From positions 3,410,001 through 3,474,000 of the forward strand of contig NZ_CP136562.1 in assembly GCF_018215265.2 (NCBI RefSeq): 64,000 nucleotides of DNA. The letters are read 5' to 3'. The notes beneath the pieces are model-generated. The model was not told the DNA's origin, searched no databases, and saw nothing but the letters and a program-made list of their open reading frames with translations. Made by a program: the position numbers and the translations under genes. Source of the DNA: Paenarthrobacter sp. GOM3 (GTDB taxonomy: Bacteria > Actinomycetota > Actinomycetes > Actinomycetales > Micrococcaceae). Positions within the stretch are counted from its first letter, which is position 1; every line of letters begins with the position of its first letter. Below, in pieces: positions 42,503-51,291 of this stretch.

Positions 42503-44599
42503 CTTCTCCACGAGGGTGAGGACGTCGTAGGTCGCCACTATTTCGTCGTTCTGGTTGGTCAGGACCGCGTCCCAGGCCACCTCGCCGTATTCGTCGGTCT
42601 CGCGAGGGGTGATCTTCTTGGCCGTGAGGGTCACGCGGATCGAATCACCGGCGGCAACAGGGGTGATGAAGCGCAGGTTCTCCAAGCCGTAGTTGGCCAG
42701 GACGGGACCTGGCGCGGGCTCAACGAACAGCCCTGCAGCCCAGCTGAGGAGCAGGTAGCCGTGGGCCACGATGCCCGGGAAGAACGGATTGGCTTCGGCG
42801 GCTTCCTGGTTGGTGTGGGCGTAGAAGGTATCGCCCGTGGAATTCGCGAAGGCAGTGATGTCCTCCAGCTTGACGTCGCGCAGCTCCGAGCGCACAGCAT
42901 CTCCGATTCGGAGGGACGCCAACGACTTCCGGAACGGGTGCTCGCCTTCAGTTTCCACCGTGAAGTTGCGCTCCGCTCCCGTGTGCCAAACACCAGTGAC
43001 GGCCGTAAGCATGTTGGGTGAACCCTGGATAGCGGTGCGCTGCATGTGGTGCAGGACCGAGCGGATGCCGCCCAGCTCCTCGCCACCGCCAGCACGACCC
43101 GGACCACCGTGGATAAGGTGAGGAACCGGGGATCCGTGGCCGGTGGACGAGCGGGCGTCCTCACGGTTCAGCATGTGTACGCGCCCGTGGTGGGCAGCAA
43201 TTCCCAACACCAGTTCCTGCGCCACAGCGGGATCGTTAGTGCATACCGATGCCACCAGGGATCCGGATCCGCGGGCAGCCAGGCGGATTGCGTCGGGCAG
43301 GTCCGAGTAGCCGATCACGGAGGACACCGGCCCGAAGGCTTCAAGCGAGTGCACTTCCTCAGCTTCCGCATCGGCCCAGCTCAGGAGTACCGGAGACATG
43401 AACGCGCCGTCTTCCACAACGCCCACGGCGCCCCCAACCGAGGTGACCGACGGCGAATCGAGAGTTCCGTACGCGAGTTCCCCACCGGCGTCGAGCATTG
43501 ACTGAACAGCAGCGCGAACATCGGCGAGCTGATCGAGTGAGGCCAGCGCGCCCATGGTGACGCCCTCGGCGCGCGGGTCACCGATCACGACGCGTTCGTT
43601 GATGCGGGCGCCGACGGCGGCAGCGACGTCAGCGGTCAGCGCTTGCGGAACGATGACTCGACGGATCGCGGTGCATTTCTGGCCCGCCTTGACGGTCATC
43701 TCGGTAACGACGGCCTTGATGAAGGCGTCGAATTCCGGTGTACCTGGCACGGCATCAGGGCCGAGGATGGCGGCGTTGAGGGAGTCGGTCTCCGAGGTGA
43801 ACCGGACACCGCCCTGAACCACATTCGGGTGGGACTTGAGCGACTTGGCCGTGGACGCGGAGCCCGTGAAGGAGACGAGGTCCCGGTAGTCGAGTTCGTC
43901 CAGGAGCGTCCGCGCTGAACCCGAAATCAGCTGGAGCGACCCGGCAGGCAGGATGCCGGATTCAATGATGGCCCGCACCGTAGCCTCCGCGACATACCCG
44001 GTGGGAGTTGCGGGCTTGACGATGGTGGGCACGCCGGCCAGGAATGACGGCGCGAACTTCTCCAGCATGCCCCAGACCGGGAAGTTGAAGGCGTTGATCT
44101 GCACCGCCACGCCCGGAATGCGTGTGTAGATGTGCTCGGCCACGAACGAACCGTCCTTGGAGAGCGTCTCCATGGGGCCGTCCACGATCACCTGAGAGTT
44201 GGGCAGCTCGCGCCGGCCCTTGGAACCGAACGTGAAGAGGACACCAATGCCGCCGTCGATGTCGATCATGTTGTCGATCTTGGTGGCACCGGACTGCAGT
44301 GATGAGGCGTACAGTTCCTCGCGGCGGCCGTTGAGGTACGTGGCAAGCTCTTTGAGCTTGAGGGCGCGCTGGTGGAAAGTCAGCTTACCGAGTTCCGTTT
44401 GACCAGTGGTGCGGCCGTAATTTACGACGGCGGACAGGTCCAGTCCGTCGGTGCTCACGTTGGCCAGGACTTCACCTGTGCTGGCATCGCGAACCGGGAC
44501 TCTCTTCGCGTCAGGTGCCGGGGTCCACCAGGCATCCTGGACGTAGCTGGGGACGGTTGCAACGGCTGTGGTTTCCGGGGCGACTGCTGTAGTGGTCAT
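42500..44599 (-). CDS. paaZ: Bifunctional oxepin-CoA hydrolase / 3-oxo-5,6-dehydrosuberyl-CoA semialdehyde dehydrogenase PaaZ
   Basis: 699 residues, close to the 681 of E. coli PaaZ. Residues about 1-520 are an aldehyde dehydrogenase (FNFPVWGMLEKFAPSFLAG, FTGSASTAKSL, catalytic Cys in VKAGQKCTAIRRVIVP). From about 550 a MaoC-type hotdog hydratase (DITAFANSTGDTFYAHTNQE, FFPGIVAHGYLLLSW) hydrolyses the oxepin ring. ATG 44599 is chosen; a longer frame to 44623 adds eight residues. It is a single-gene unit, with PaaR-type operator C 62 bp upstream and a terminator behind it. Confidence 0.95.
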   Translation of the reverse strand: MTTTAVAPETTAVATVPSYVQDAWWTPAPDAKRVPVRDASTGEVLANVSTDGLDLSAVVNYGRTTGQTELGKLTFHQRALKLKELATYLNGRREELYASSLQSGATKIDNMIDIDGGIGVLFTFGSKGRRELPNSQVIVDGPMETLSKDGSFVAEHIYTRIPGVAVQINAFNFPVWGMLEKFAPSFLAGVPTIVKPATPTGYVAEATVRAIIESGILPAGSLQLISGSARTLLDELDYRDLVSFTGSASTAKSLKSHPNVVQGGVRFTSETDSLNAAILGPDAVPGTPEFDAFIKAVVTEMTVKAGQKCTAIRRVIVPQALTADVAAAVGARINERVVIGDPRAEGVTMGALASLDQLADVRAAVQSMLDAGGELAYGTLDSPSVTSVGGAVGVVEDGAFMSPVLLSWADAEAEEVHSLEAFGPVSSVIGYSDLPDAIRLAARGSGSLVASVCTNDPAVAQELVLGIAAHHGRVHMLNREDARSSTGHGSPVPHLIHGGPGRAGGGEELGGIRSVLHHMQRTAIQGSPNMLTAVTGVWHTGAERNFTVETEGEHPFRKSLASLRIGDAVRSELRDVKLEDITAFANSTGDTFYAHTNQEAAEANPFFPGIVAHGYLLLSWAAGLFVEPAPGPVLANYGLENLRFITPVAAGDSIRVTLTAKKITPRETDEYGEVAWDAVLTNQNDEIVATYDVLTLVEK

Positions 44600-44660
44600 C
44601 GTCGACGGGTCCTTCCAAGGCACATGAAAGCGGCACGGTCATTGCTGACTGACGCCAACA

Positions 44661-44682
44661 TTACTGACCGGCCGTTCGGTAA
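44661..44682. promoter_or_regulatory. PaaR-type operator C upstream of paaZ
   Basis: Core CTGACCGGCCGTTCGG within TTA...TAA, the most symmetric of the four sites. It aligns over 22 bases with the sites before paaA, paaI and paaJ. Confidence 0.8.
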
Positions 44683-44753
44683 TATATACAGGGTACATGA
44701 ATGCCCGGCAGAGTACAGCAGGAATTTCTTTCAGCGCGCCTGGGTATGGCGAA

Positions 44754-44782
44754 GGGCCGGCTCCGCTGCGCGGAGCCGGCCC
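44754..44782 (-). terminator. Perfect 13-bp hairpin after the SLH-like secreted protein gene
   Basis: GGGCCGGCTCCGC, loop TGC, GCGGAGCCGGCCC. It lies 21 bp past the stop of the minus-strand gene ending at 44804. No T-run. Confidence 0.65.
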
Positions 44783-44803
44783 CCATTGATCGTCCTTGTC
44801 AGG

Positions 44804-46999
44804 CTAGATTGAGCCGAACTTGGTGTTGTAGCGGAACATGAATGCCGCCATCGCATCCCTGTTTACGGGCTGCAACGGCTTGAACGACTTGGTCCCGCCT
44901 GCTTCAGCCCAACCAGTGGAGATGCCCTGGGCCGCAAGCCACGTGATCTCTTTGTAGAACTGGGCCGTGGTGGGCAGGTCGATGAACGGCGAAACCTTCG
45001 GCGCCGTGAACTCCGGCTCCCCGGCCAACCGATACATGAACGCAGCCATCGCATCGCGGTTCACCGGCTGCAAAGGCTGGTACGTCCTTGACTTGTCAGC
45101 TTCTTCCCAACCCGTGGAGATTCCCTTGTCCGCGAGCCACGTGATCTCCTTGAAGAACTGGGCACCCGACGGAAGATCCTTGAACGGCGAAGTAGCAGGC
45201 GCCGTGAACGCAGGCTTCCCCGACAGGCGGTACATGAACGCAGCCATGGCGTCACGGTTCACCGGGGTCAGAGGCTGGTAGGTCCTTGACCCATTGCCGG
45301 CCTGCCAGCCCGTGGAGATGCCCTTATCAGCCAACCACTGGATCTCGTCCTGGAACTGCGCGCCCAGCGGGACGTCGTCGAAACCCTGCTTCCCTTCTGT
45401 TGCCGTGGCGTAACTCAAAGTGCCAATATCGGTGTTCTGCCCGACAACGGTTGAGATCGAACGGGCATTGGCCTCGCTGGTCACATTGCCGGAGAAAATC
45501 GGACCCGACTCCGAGCCTGGTTCAGCCGAGACAAAGTACAAGCCCGTGGTCAGGCCCGTGACCTTGAACGTACCGTCCGCAGCGGTCCAACCGGACCTGG
45601 TAACGAACGAACCGTCCTTGGTATAGACGCTGACCAGAGTCTCGCCGACGGCAGTGCCGTTGGAACCCAAAAGCCTTCCGGTGATCGTTCCACCCAAGCG
45701 GACGGTGGAGTTAACCCCGGCGACTGTCTGCCCTGGAGCCACGACGATCGACGTGGCGTTTGCTGCGCCCGCCGACTCCGGGATGCCGTTGTAGTGCTGC
45801 GCCTCGTAGGGCGACATGTGTCCATTGGTCCGGTTGAACTGGACTTTGTACGAACCGGGCAACAGGTGCATCAAGGCATACGAAGTCTGGGACGACTCCT
45901 GAACCGTGTACGCAGCAACGCTGCCGTCCGAAGCAATAGCCGAAATACTCATGCCCGGGCCGCTCATGGTCGGTCCTGGTGCCGGGCCACCCAGAACGGA
46001 CCCGTTGATGGTGGCGGCAGCGACTGCGGAGTCCTGGATACCGCTGAGCTTTTGCCCTTCAGCCACCGTGATGGACGGTGAGGAAGCAGCACTGACAGAG
46101 CCGCCGTGCCACATGTTGGCCCAAGCGCCCTGTGCCCGAAAATTAAGCTTGTAGATGCCCGGTTCAAGGCCGCCGATGGTGTAACTGCCGCTGGCGTCGG
46201 TGCCTTGAAGGAATGCAGTTCCAGCAATCCCCGCGGCGAAGTCGGGTCCCTTGAAAGCGTCGATTTGCCCTGAAAAGCCAGTCGAACCAGCCGGGACCGA
46301 GATTTTGCCAGAGATAAGCGAGGCCGGCCTAAGAGCCTGGTTAATGCCACTGGTGGTGGAACCCTCCACCACGCTGACCAGCGTTTTGTTTCCGTCGGGT
46401 GCGGTTGAGTAATAACCGCCCAACACTGGCGAGGGCGTCCCGGAGTAGCTGAAGTACACCTCATAGCTGCCGGTGGGCACTCCGACCACTGTGTATGACC
46501 CGTCGGCTGCCGCGTAGGCCGTCGGTACGGATCCTACGTGTACATTGACACCGACTTTGGTGGGATCAGCACCCGCCGGAACGGTGACCTTTCCCGAGAT
46601 CTTACCGCCCATTTTCATGACCTTGTTGATACCGACCACTGGGGCACCAGCGACTGTGATGGCCGTCGCTTGGCTTTCCGAGTCGCCGCCATACCAACTG
46701 GAGACCAACTGGGGTTCCAGATATGCACCGAAGCTTAGCTTGTACTGTCCCGGCTCGAGCCCGGTCAGCGAATAGCTGCCATCGGGATTAACTTGAACAG
46801 AACGATAGGTTGGGCCGCCCAACGATTGGACCGAAATCTTGGTTACGTCCGCCCCGGCGGGGACCGTGACCGTGCCCGAGATACTTCCCGTGGCTGCAGC
46901 AAATGCCGGGGATGCGAGTCCGGCGGGAAGGGCTCCAAGGAACAGAGCCACCAACAGTGTCAGAGCGAGCCGAAAACGGCCGCGCGATTTACCCTTCAA
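44804..46999 (-). CDS. Secreted carboxypeptidase-regulatory-like protein with three SLH-like repeats
   Basis: About 731 residues. I favour the TTG at 46999 (GGGGGA just upstream), which gives a classic signal peptide: basic KGKSRGRFR, hydrophobic core, SPAFA cleavage. Longer starts at 47062 or 47107 place 20-35 residues before the basic region and the latter lies in the 32-bp repeat. Mature part: five or six beta-sandwich repeats of the type GSISGTVTVPAGADVTK ... DGSYSLTGLEPGQYKLSF, then three SLH-like repeats (WLADKGISTGW, PVNRDAMAAFMYRL) at the C terminus. These probably bind the cell wall. The same SLH-like block occurs in the nuclease at 5787. Confidence 0.85.
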   Translation of the reverse strand: MKGKSRGRFRLALTLLVALFLGALPAGLASPAFAAATGSISGTVTVPAGADVTKISVQSLGGPTYRSVQVNPDGSYSLTGLEPGQYKLSFGAYLEPQLVSSWYGGDSESQATAITVAGAPVVGINKVMKMGGKISGKVTVPAGADPTKVGVNVHVGSVPTAYAAADGSYTVVGVPTGSYEVYFSYSGTPSPVLGGYYSTAPDGNKTLVSVVEGSTTSGINQALRPASLISGKISVPAGSTGFSGQIDAFKGPDFAAGIAGTAFLQGTDASGSYTIGGLEPGIYKLNFRAQGAWANMWHGGSVSAASSPSITVAEGQKLSGIQDSAVAAATINGSVLGGPAPGPTMSGPGMSISAIASDGSVAAYTVQESSQTSYALMHLLPGSYKVQFNRTNGHMSPYEAQHYNGIPESAGAANATSIVVAPGQTVAGVNSTVRLGGTITGRLLGSNGTAVGETLVSVYTKDGSFVTRSGWTAADGTFKVTGLTTGLYFVSAEPGSESGPIFSGNVTSEANARSISTVVGQNTDIGTLSYATATEGKQGFDDVPLGAQFQDEIQWLADKGISTGWQAGNGSRTYQPLTPVNRDAMAAFMYRLSGKPAFTAPATSPFKDLPSGAQFFKEITWLADKGISTGWEEADKSRTYQPLQPVNRDAMAAFMYRLAGEPEFTAPKVSPFIDLPTTAQFYKEITWLAAQGISTGWAEAGGTKSFKPLQPVNRDAMAAFMFRYNTKFGSI

Positions 47000-47108
47000 G
47001 GGTCCCCCAATATTTTTGAGCGTGCGAAAGGCCGCTACGATTAGCGGCCCTCCCGTGATCATAAGGGGTTGCGCCGGAAGGGTCGATAGTTGGTGCTCAC
47101 ATGTCACC

Positions 47109-47189
47109 GGAACGTGACCGAGCGTCGGCCCGAAACGTCCGGAACGTGAGTGAGCGTCGGCCCGAAACGGCCGGGACGTGAGAGAGGAT
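47109..47189 (-). repeat. 32-bp tandem repeats directly after the GT2 stop codon
   Basis: Units at 47109-47140 and 47141-47172 are exactly 32 bases, plus a partial to 47189: GGAACGTGAGTGAGCGTCGG then CCCGAAACGGCC. Read in the sense of the upstream gene, the stop TAG is followed by ATCCTCTCTCACG. Same length, orientation and core as the paaR repeats, though the filler sequence differs. Confidence 0.8.
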
Positions 47190-48173
47190 CTAGGCCCGGC
47201 CGCCGAGCTTCTTGGCCAACAGCATGGGCTTCTTCAGGAACTCCCCCACGCTGGTCCGCGCCACCACCGTGTGGTTCAGGGCTTCGAGGCGGTCAAGGAT
47301 GTGGTCCAGCTTGGCTGTGGTCTCGTCCAGTCGCCGCTGCTGGGCAACAATGAGGTCCTCTTGCTCGGCGAGCACGCGGGTCAGGTACAGCATGGTGCCG
47401 AGGCCGTTCTGGGCGACACCATCACGCAGGTGCTCGTCGCGGACCAAGGCGTCGTAGTGTGCATGTTCGGCGGCTTTCGAAAAGATGCTGTTTCCCTCCT
47501 GCCCCTCAGATTCCGGCCGCTGCGACCAGAAGGCCAGGGGTTCGCCGTCGAGGAATCCGACGCGTGAGTGGCTCAATACGCGCAGGTGGAACTCCCAGTC
47601 ACCCACCACAGGCAGGTTCTCGTTGTAGTAGCCCACGGCGTCGTGCAGGCTGCGGCGGTACAGGAAGGAAATGGGGACTGCGCGGTTGATCTTGAGCATG
47701 TCCGCGAGCGTTATCTGCCGCATGTCGGCCCAGAAGATCTCCCGGCGGATCGGTTCGATCCTGCCCTCCACGAGCTCCTCGATGACGATCTCCGTCCGCA
47801 CCATGACACCGCTTTCGGCAGCGTGCGCGGGGTCATCGAGGTAGGCCACGGTGCGGGCAAGGAAGTCGGGTGACCAGAAATCGTCGTCATCATGGATCAC
47901 CACGAACTCACCCGTGCCGGCTTTGAGACCGGCATTCGAGGCCGCTTCCATACCCACGGATTCAGCGTGGTGGAGCGTCGTGATTCGAGCCTGCTCCGCC
48001 TCGGACCGCTGGGAGGTGAGGCGGTCGACGTCGGCCGGGTCGCCGCCGTCGTTCACTATCACCAACTCGAAGTCTTGGAACGTCTGGCCAAAGATGTCGT
48101 CCAAAGCGCGTGCCAGGAAGGTGGGTCGATTCTTGGTTCGCGTCACGATGGTGACGCGGGCGCCGGTAGTCAT
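47190..48173 (-). CDS. GT2 family glycosyltransferase
   Basis: 327 residues, GT-A fold: VTIVTRTKNRPTFLARALDD, FELVIVNDGGDPAD, AASNAGLKAGTGEFVVIHDD with the DDDD metal-binding run (HDDDDFW) and GDWEFHLRV. A C-terminal coiled coil (QQRRLDETTAKLDHILDRLE) may mediate dimerisation. Likely acts on a surface glycan. It is followed by the 32-bp repeats and then the SLH-like protein gene. Donor and acceptor unknown. Confidence 0.88.
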   Translation of the reverse strand: MTTGARVTIVTRTKNRPTFLARALDDIFGQTFQDFELVIVNDGGDPADVDRLTSQRSEAEQARITTLHHAESVGMEAASNAGLKAGTGEFVVIHDDDDFWSPDFLARTVAYLDDPAHAAESGVMVRTEIVIEELVEGRIEPIRREIFWADMRQITLADMLKINRAVPISFLYRRSLHDAVGYYNENLPVVGDWEFHLRVLSHSRVGFLDGEPLAFWSQRPESEGQEGNSIFSKAAEHAHYDALVRDEHLRDGVAQNGLGTMLYLTRVLAEQEDLIVAQQRRLDETTAKLDHILDRLEALNHTVVARTSVGEFLKKPMLLAKKLGGRA

Positions 48174-48199
48174 TCGGGTCCATCCATTTCAGATATCAG

Positions 48200-48925
48200 T
48201 CAACTCTGCATGGTAGCAGCGTCGGTTGCTGCCAGCTTTGCGCGCACGGCAGCCAGCTCGGCCGGGGATACGCCGTTGGCAGCCAGGAAGCCGGGAGCGT
48301 CGAGCCACTCAAGGAAAGCCCGCAGGCTGGCCCGCCGACGTGTTAACGTCGCTTCAAGTTCGGCCTCAGGCAGGTACGGGTCGTGGGCATGCGGAGCCCC
48401 GTGCGTGCGATGCCTCTCGTTGATTCCCCGGGCAGCGAGCTCATAGCCGCTCACGATTTCCTCGTCACTGAATCCGGCCAGGCGCTGCAGCATCAGGGCG
48501 ATCACACCGCTGCGGTCGCGTCCCGCCGAACAATGCACCACGACCTTGCCGGGCGAGGCCGCGATCGCTTTGAACACGGCTGCGATTTTCTCCGCGAAAA
48601 GCTGGAGGTAGTCGGCGTACTGGGCAGGGTCCTTCAGGTAGTGGCCGAACAGCTCGCTGAAGCGGCTATGGTCTGGATCCTCCGTGGGGCAATGTACGAC
48701 GTCGATACGCGCCTTCACCTCGGGCGGCACCTCCGGATCGGTGTCGCGCGACGTCCGCTCACGTGCGGCGCGAAGATCGATCACAGTGCGGACGCCGTCG
48801 TCGTACATCTGCTGCCAACCGGCCTCGGTGACCCATTCGTGGCGGCCCATCCTGTATAAGTCACCGGCGATACGCCACGCATTGACGGCGCCGTCCCAGT
48901 GGACGCTTTGGTGCGCTGAATCCAT
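48200..48925 (-). CDS. Tyrosine/lipid phosphatase (MptpB-like)
   Basis: 241 residues. The CX5R P-loop is VVHCSAGRDRSGV; the preceding WVTEAGWQQMYDDGVRTVIDLR and following GYELAARGINERH fit the actinobacterial Tyr_phosphatase3 family related to MptpB, which dephosphorylates phosphotyrosine and phosphoinositides. An N-terminal part AWRIAGDLYRMG matches the family start. No signal peptide. It precedes the GT2 gene by 26 bp on the same strand; co-transcription is possible but function is likely independent. Confidence 0.87.
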   Translation of the reverse strand: MDSAHQSVHWDGAVNAWRIAGDLYRMGRHEWVTEAGWQQMYDDGVRTVIDLRAARERTSRDTDPEVPPEVKARIDVVHCPTEDPDHSRFSELFGHYLKDPAQYADYLQLFAEKIAAVFKAIAASPGKVVVHCSAGRDRSGVIALMLQRLAGFSDEEIVSGYELAARGINERHRTHGAPHAHDPYLPEAELEATLTRRRASLRAFLEWLDAPGFLAANGVSPAELAAVRAKLAATDAATMQS

Positions 48926-48998
48926 AAGAGCCAGCTAAGCACATCGGCGCCGTAGGGTTAGCTTTCGGGACTAAAGGCGTCCATTTACTGCCGGAAGC

Positions 48999-49601
48999 TC
49001 ACCCCTCGGCGCGGTACTTGGCCAGGCGGAACTCCAGGCCGTTCCGCACCGCGGGCCACTCGTGCTCGAGGATGGAGAAAACCACGGTGTCGCGCAGGGC
49101 TCCGTCGGCGCTGCGCGAGTGGTTACGGAGCACGCCGTCCTGCTTTGCTCCGAGCCGGGCAATGGCCTCGCGGGATTGCTGGTTCAGCCAGTGCGTGCGG
49201 AACTCCACTGCCGGGCAGCCGAGCGTTTCGAACGCGTGCCGCAGGAGCAGGAGCTTGGAGTCGGGATTGGTTCCGGTGCCGTGCGCCGACGCCGCGTTCC
49301 ACGTGGAGCCGATCTCGACACGGGGTGTCACGGCGTCGATATTCATGTACGTCGTCATGCCAATGAGCTTGCCGGTGGCATTGGAGCGCGTAGCAAAGGG
49401 CACCATGGAACCCTTGGCCTGCAGGTCCAAACGCCGATCAATCTCAGCGGCCATACCTTCCGGAGCCGGAACGGAGGTGTACCAGAGCTTCCACAGTTCA
49501 CCGTCGCGCGCGGCATCAACCAGCTGATCATGGTGATCCACGCTAAGCGGTTCCAACGTCACGAATTTTCCGGTCAGGGTGATGGGTTCGATTGAAGTCA
49601 C
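48999..49601 (-). CDS. GNAT family N-acetyltransferase (RimJ/RimL type)
   Basis: 200 residues: EPITLTGKFVTLEPLSVDHHDQLV, LIGMTTYMNIDAVTPRVEIG, the acetyl-CoA region GTGTNPDSKLLLLRHAFETLG and NQQSREAIARLGAKQDGVLR. This is the RimJ/RimL-like subgroup. The N terminus differs clearly from the GNAT at 37354, so it is not a recent duplicate. Position between paaH and the phosphatase gives no functional clue. Confidence 0.87.
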   Translation of the reverse strand: MTSIEPITLTGKFVTLEPLSVDHHDQLVDAARDGELWKLWYTSVPAPEGMAAEIDRRLDLQAKGSMVPFATRSNATGKLIGMTTYMNIDAVTPRVEIGSTWNAASAHGTGTNPDSKLLLLRHAFETLGCPAVEFRTHWLNQQSREAIARLGAKQDGVLRNHSRSADGALRDTVVFSILEHEWPAVRNGLEFRLAKYRAEG

Positions 49602-49627
49602 CCGGCTAGCCTAACCGCCCGCGCGAG

Positions 49628-50491
49628 TTAGTCGTTCCAGTCGAAGAAGCCCTTGCCCGACTTGCGGCCGAGCTCGCCGCGCGCCACCTTGTCACGAAGG
49701 ATCTGCGGAGGCGCGAAGCGGTCACCCAGCGTGGAGTGCAGGTACTCTGCAATGCCCAGACGCACATCCAAACCCACAATGTCAGTGGTCTTCAGCGGTC
49801 CCGTGGGGTGCTTGTAGCCCAGCACCATGGCGGCATCGATGTCCTCCGCCGAAGCCACGCCTTCCTCCACCATGCGCATCGCTTCCAGCGCGATGGCCAC
49901 CCCCAGCCTGGAGGACGCGAAGCCCGGTGCGTCATTCACGACGACGGCGGTCTTGCCGAGTGCCTCGGTCCAGCTTTTCGCCGCTTCAGCCAGTTCGGGA
50001 GACGTTTCCTTGGCCAGCACCACTTCAATCAGGGTTGACGCGGGCACCGGGTTGAAGAAATGCAGTCCCACAAAGTGGGCTGGCCGGCGGAGTTCGTTCG
50101 CCAGGCCGGTGACGGACAGCGAGGAGGTGTTGGACGCCAGGAATGCGTCTGCGGACAGGTGCTCCTCCACGGCCTTAAGCGCGCTGACCTTAAGTTCGTA
50201 ATCCTCGGGGACGGCCTCGACTACCAAGCCGCAGTGGATGAAGGAGGCGTAGTCCGTGGACGTGCTGAAGCGTGCCAACGCGGTTTCGGGTGCCTCGTCC
50301 AGGGTGCCTCGGGCGGCGGATTTGGCCACGGCCTCGGCGACCCTGCTTTGGGCACCGGCGGCGGCCTCGTGGTCACGCTCAACGACGATCACGGTGGCGC
50401 CCTTAGTCAGGAAGGCGTGTGCGATGCCGGCTCCCATCCGGCCGCCGCCCAGGACTCCAACAACGTGCGGTAGGGCGGTAACGTCTGTCAT
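49628..50491 (-). CDS. paaH: 3-hydroxyacyl-CoA dehydrogenase PaaH
   Basis: 287 residues. NAD-binding Rossmann motif GVLGGGRMGAGIAHAF, then GLVVEAVPEDYELKV, catalytic HFFNPVP region (GLHFFNPVPASTL) and the C-terminal domain DIVGLDVRLGIAEYL with GRKSGKGFFDW. In phenylacetate breakdown PaaH oxidises 3-hydroxyadipyl-CoA. Its ATG overlaps the paaF stop by four bases (ATGA). Third gene of the paaJ-F-H unit. Confidence 0.93.
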   Translation of the reverse strand: MTDVTALPHVVGVLGGGRMGAGIAHAFLTKGATVIVVERDHEAAAGAQSRVAEAVAKSAARGTLDEAPETALARFSTSTDYASFIHCGLVVEAVPEDYELKVSALKAVEEHLSADAFLASNTSSLSVTGLANELRRPAHFVGLHFFNPVPASTLIEVVLAKETSPELAEAAKSWTEALGKTAVVVNDAPGFASSRLGVAIALEAMRMVEEGVASAEDIDAAMVLGYKHPTGPLKTTDIVGLDVRLGIAEYLHSTLGDRFAPPQILRDKVARGELGRKSGKGFFDWND

Positions 50492-51291
50492 TTCTGGGTC
50501 CTGTCGTGCGTGGGAGTGTCTGTGTCTTGCGAAGCTTTAGCCGATTTCTTGTCGAGGAACGCCTGCATCCTGTCGAACTTGGCCTGGGACTCGAAGAGGA
50601 TGCCTTGGGCGAGAGTGTCGATCAACGGGTGGGCTTCCGCCGGGGCATGGAACACGGACTTGGTGATGCGCACGGCCAGGGGATCCTGCCGGCCGATCCT
50701 GTCTGCCAGGGCGTGGGCCGCGTCCATGAGCTCAGGTGCTTCGACGATGGCGGTGATGAGGTTGATCCGTAGGGCTTCCTCCGCCCGGAGGACCGCACCG
50801 GCCAGGAGAATCTCCTTGGCCTTGGGTTCGCCCACGAGTTCCCTGAGCCGCCATGTGGCACCAGCCGCGGCCAGGATGCCCAGCCCCGTCTCGGGGTTTC
50901 CGATTCGGACGCTTGGAGTACCAATACGGAAGTCCGCGGCGTACGCGAGTTCGGCCCCGCCGCCCAGGCAGTATCCGTCCAGGGCCGCGATGACGGGCAT
51001 GGGAAGTTTGGCGATGCGGGCGAAGATCGTGGAGTTGATTCCCTGAAGGGCGTCGTCCCGTCGGCGTTCGCGCAGCTGGCCGATGTCGGCACCTGAGGCA
51101 AACACGCCCTCCGTGCCGGCAACGATCAGTACCTTCGGGTTCCGTTCGAGCTCGGCACAAACCAGGTGGAACTCGTCCACCATCTGCTGGTCGATTGCGT
51201 TGCGGACCTCGGGACGGTTCAACAGGACGGTGAGTCGGTCTTCGCGCTCCTCTACGAGGAGGGTGGAGAAGTCTTCCGGGTTCAGTGCCAT
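50488..51291 (-). CDS. paaF: Enoyl-CoA hydratase PaaF
   Basis: 267 residues of the crotonase fold: DRLTVLLNRPEVRNAIDQQM, oxyanion loops GVFASGADIGQL and ALDGYCLGGGAELAYAADF, with catalytic Glu in IGNPETGLGILAAAG. It hydrates 2,3-dehydroadipyl-CoA. The start ATG 51291 overlaps the thiolase TAA by one base (TAATG). The tail (about 20 residues, Lys/Thr-rich) is poorly conserved. Operon paaJ-F-H. Confidence 0.92.
   Translation of the reverse strand: MALNPEDFSTLLVEEREDRLTVLLNRPEVRNAIDQQMVDEFHLVCAELERNPKVLIVAGTEGVFASGADIGQLRERRRDDALQGINSTIFARIAKLPMPVIAALDGYCLGGGAELAYAADFRIGTPSVRIGNPETGLGILAAAGATWRLRELVGEPKAKEILLAGAVLRAEEALRINLITAIVEAPELMDAAHALADRIGRQDPLAVRITKSVFHAPAEAHPLIDTLAQGILFESQAKFDRMQAFLDKKSAKASQDTDTPTHDRTQK

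Noticed and set aside
44804..47107. Longer start for the SLH-like protein at GTG 47107 or ATG 47062
   Set aside because: These would put 20-35 residues before the basic signal-peptide region, and the GTG start touches the 32-bp repeat unit; the TTG at 46999 fits both SD and signal peptide.
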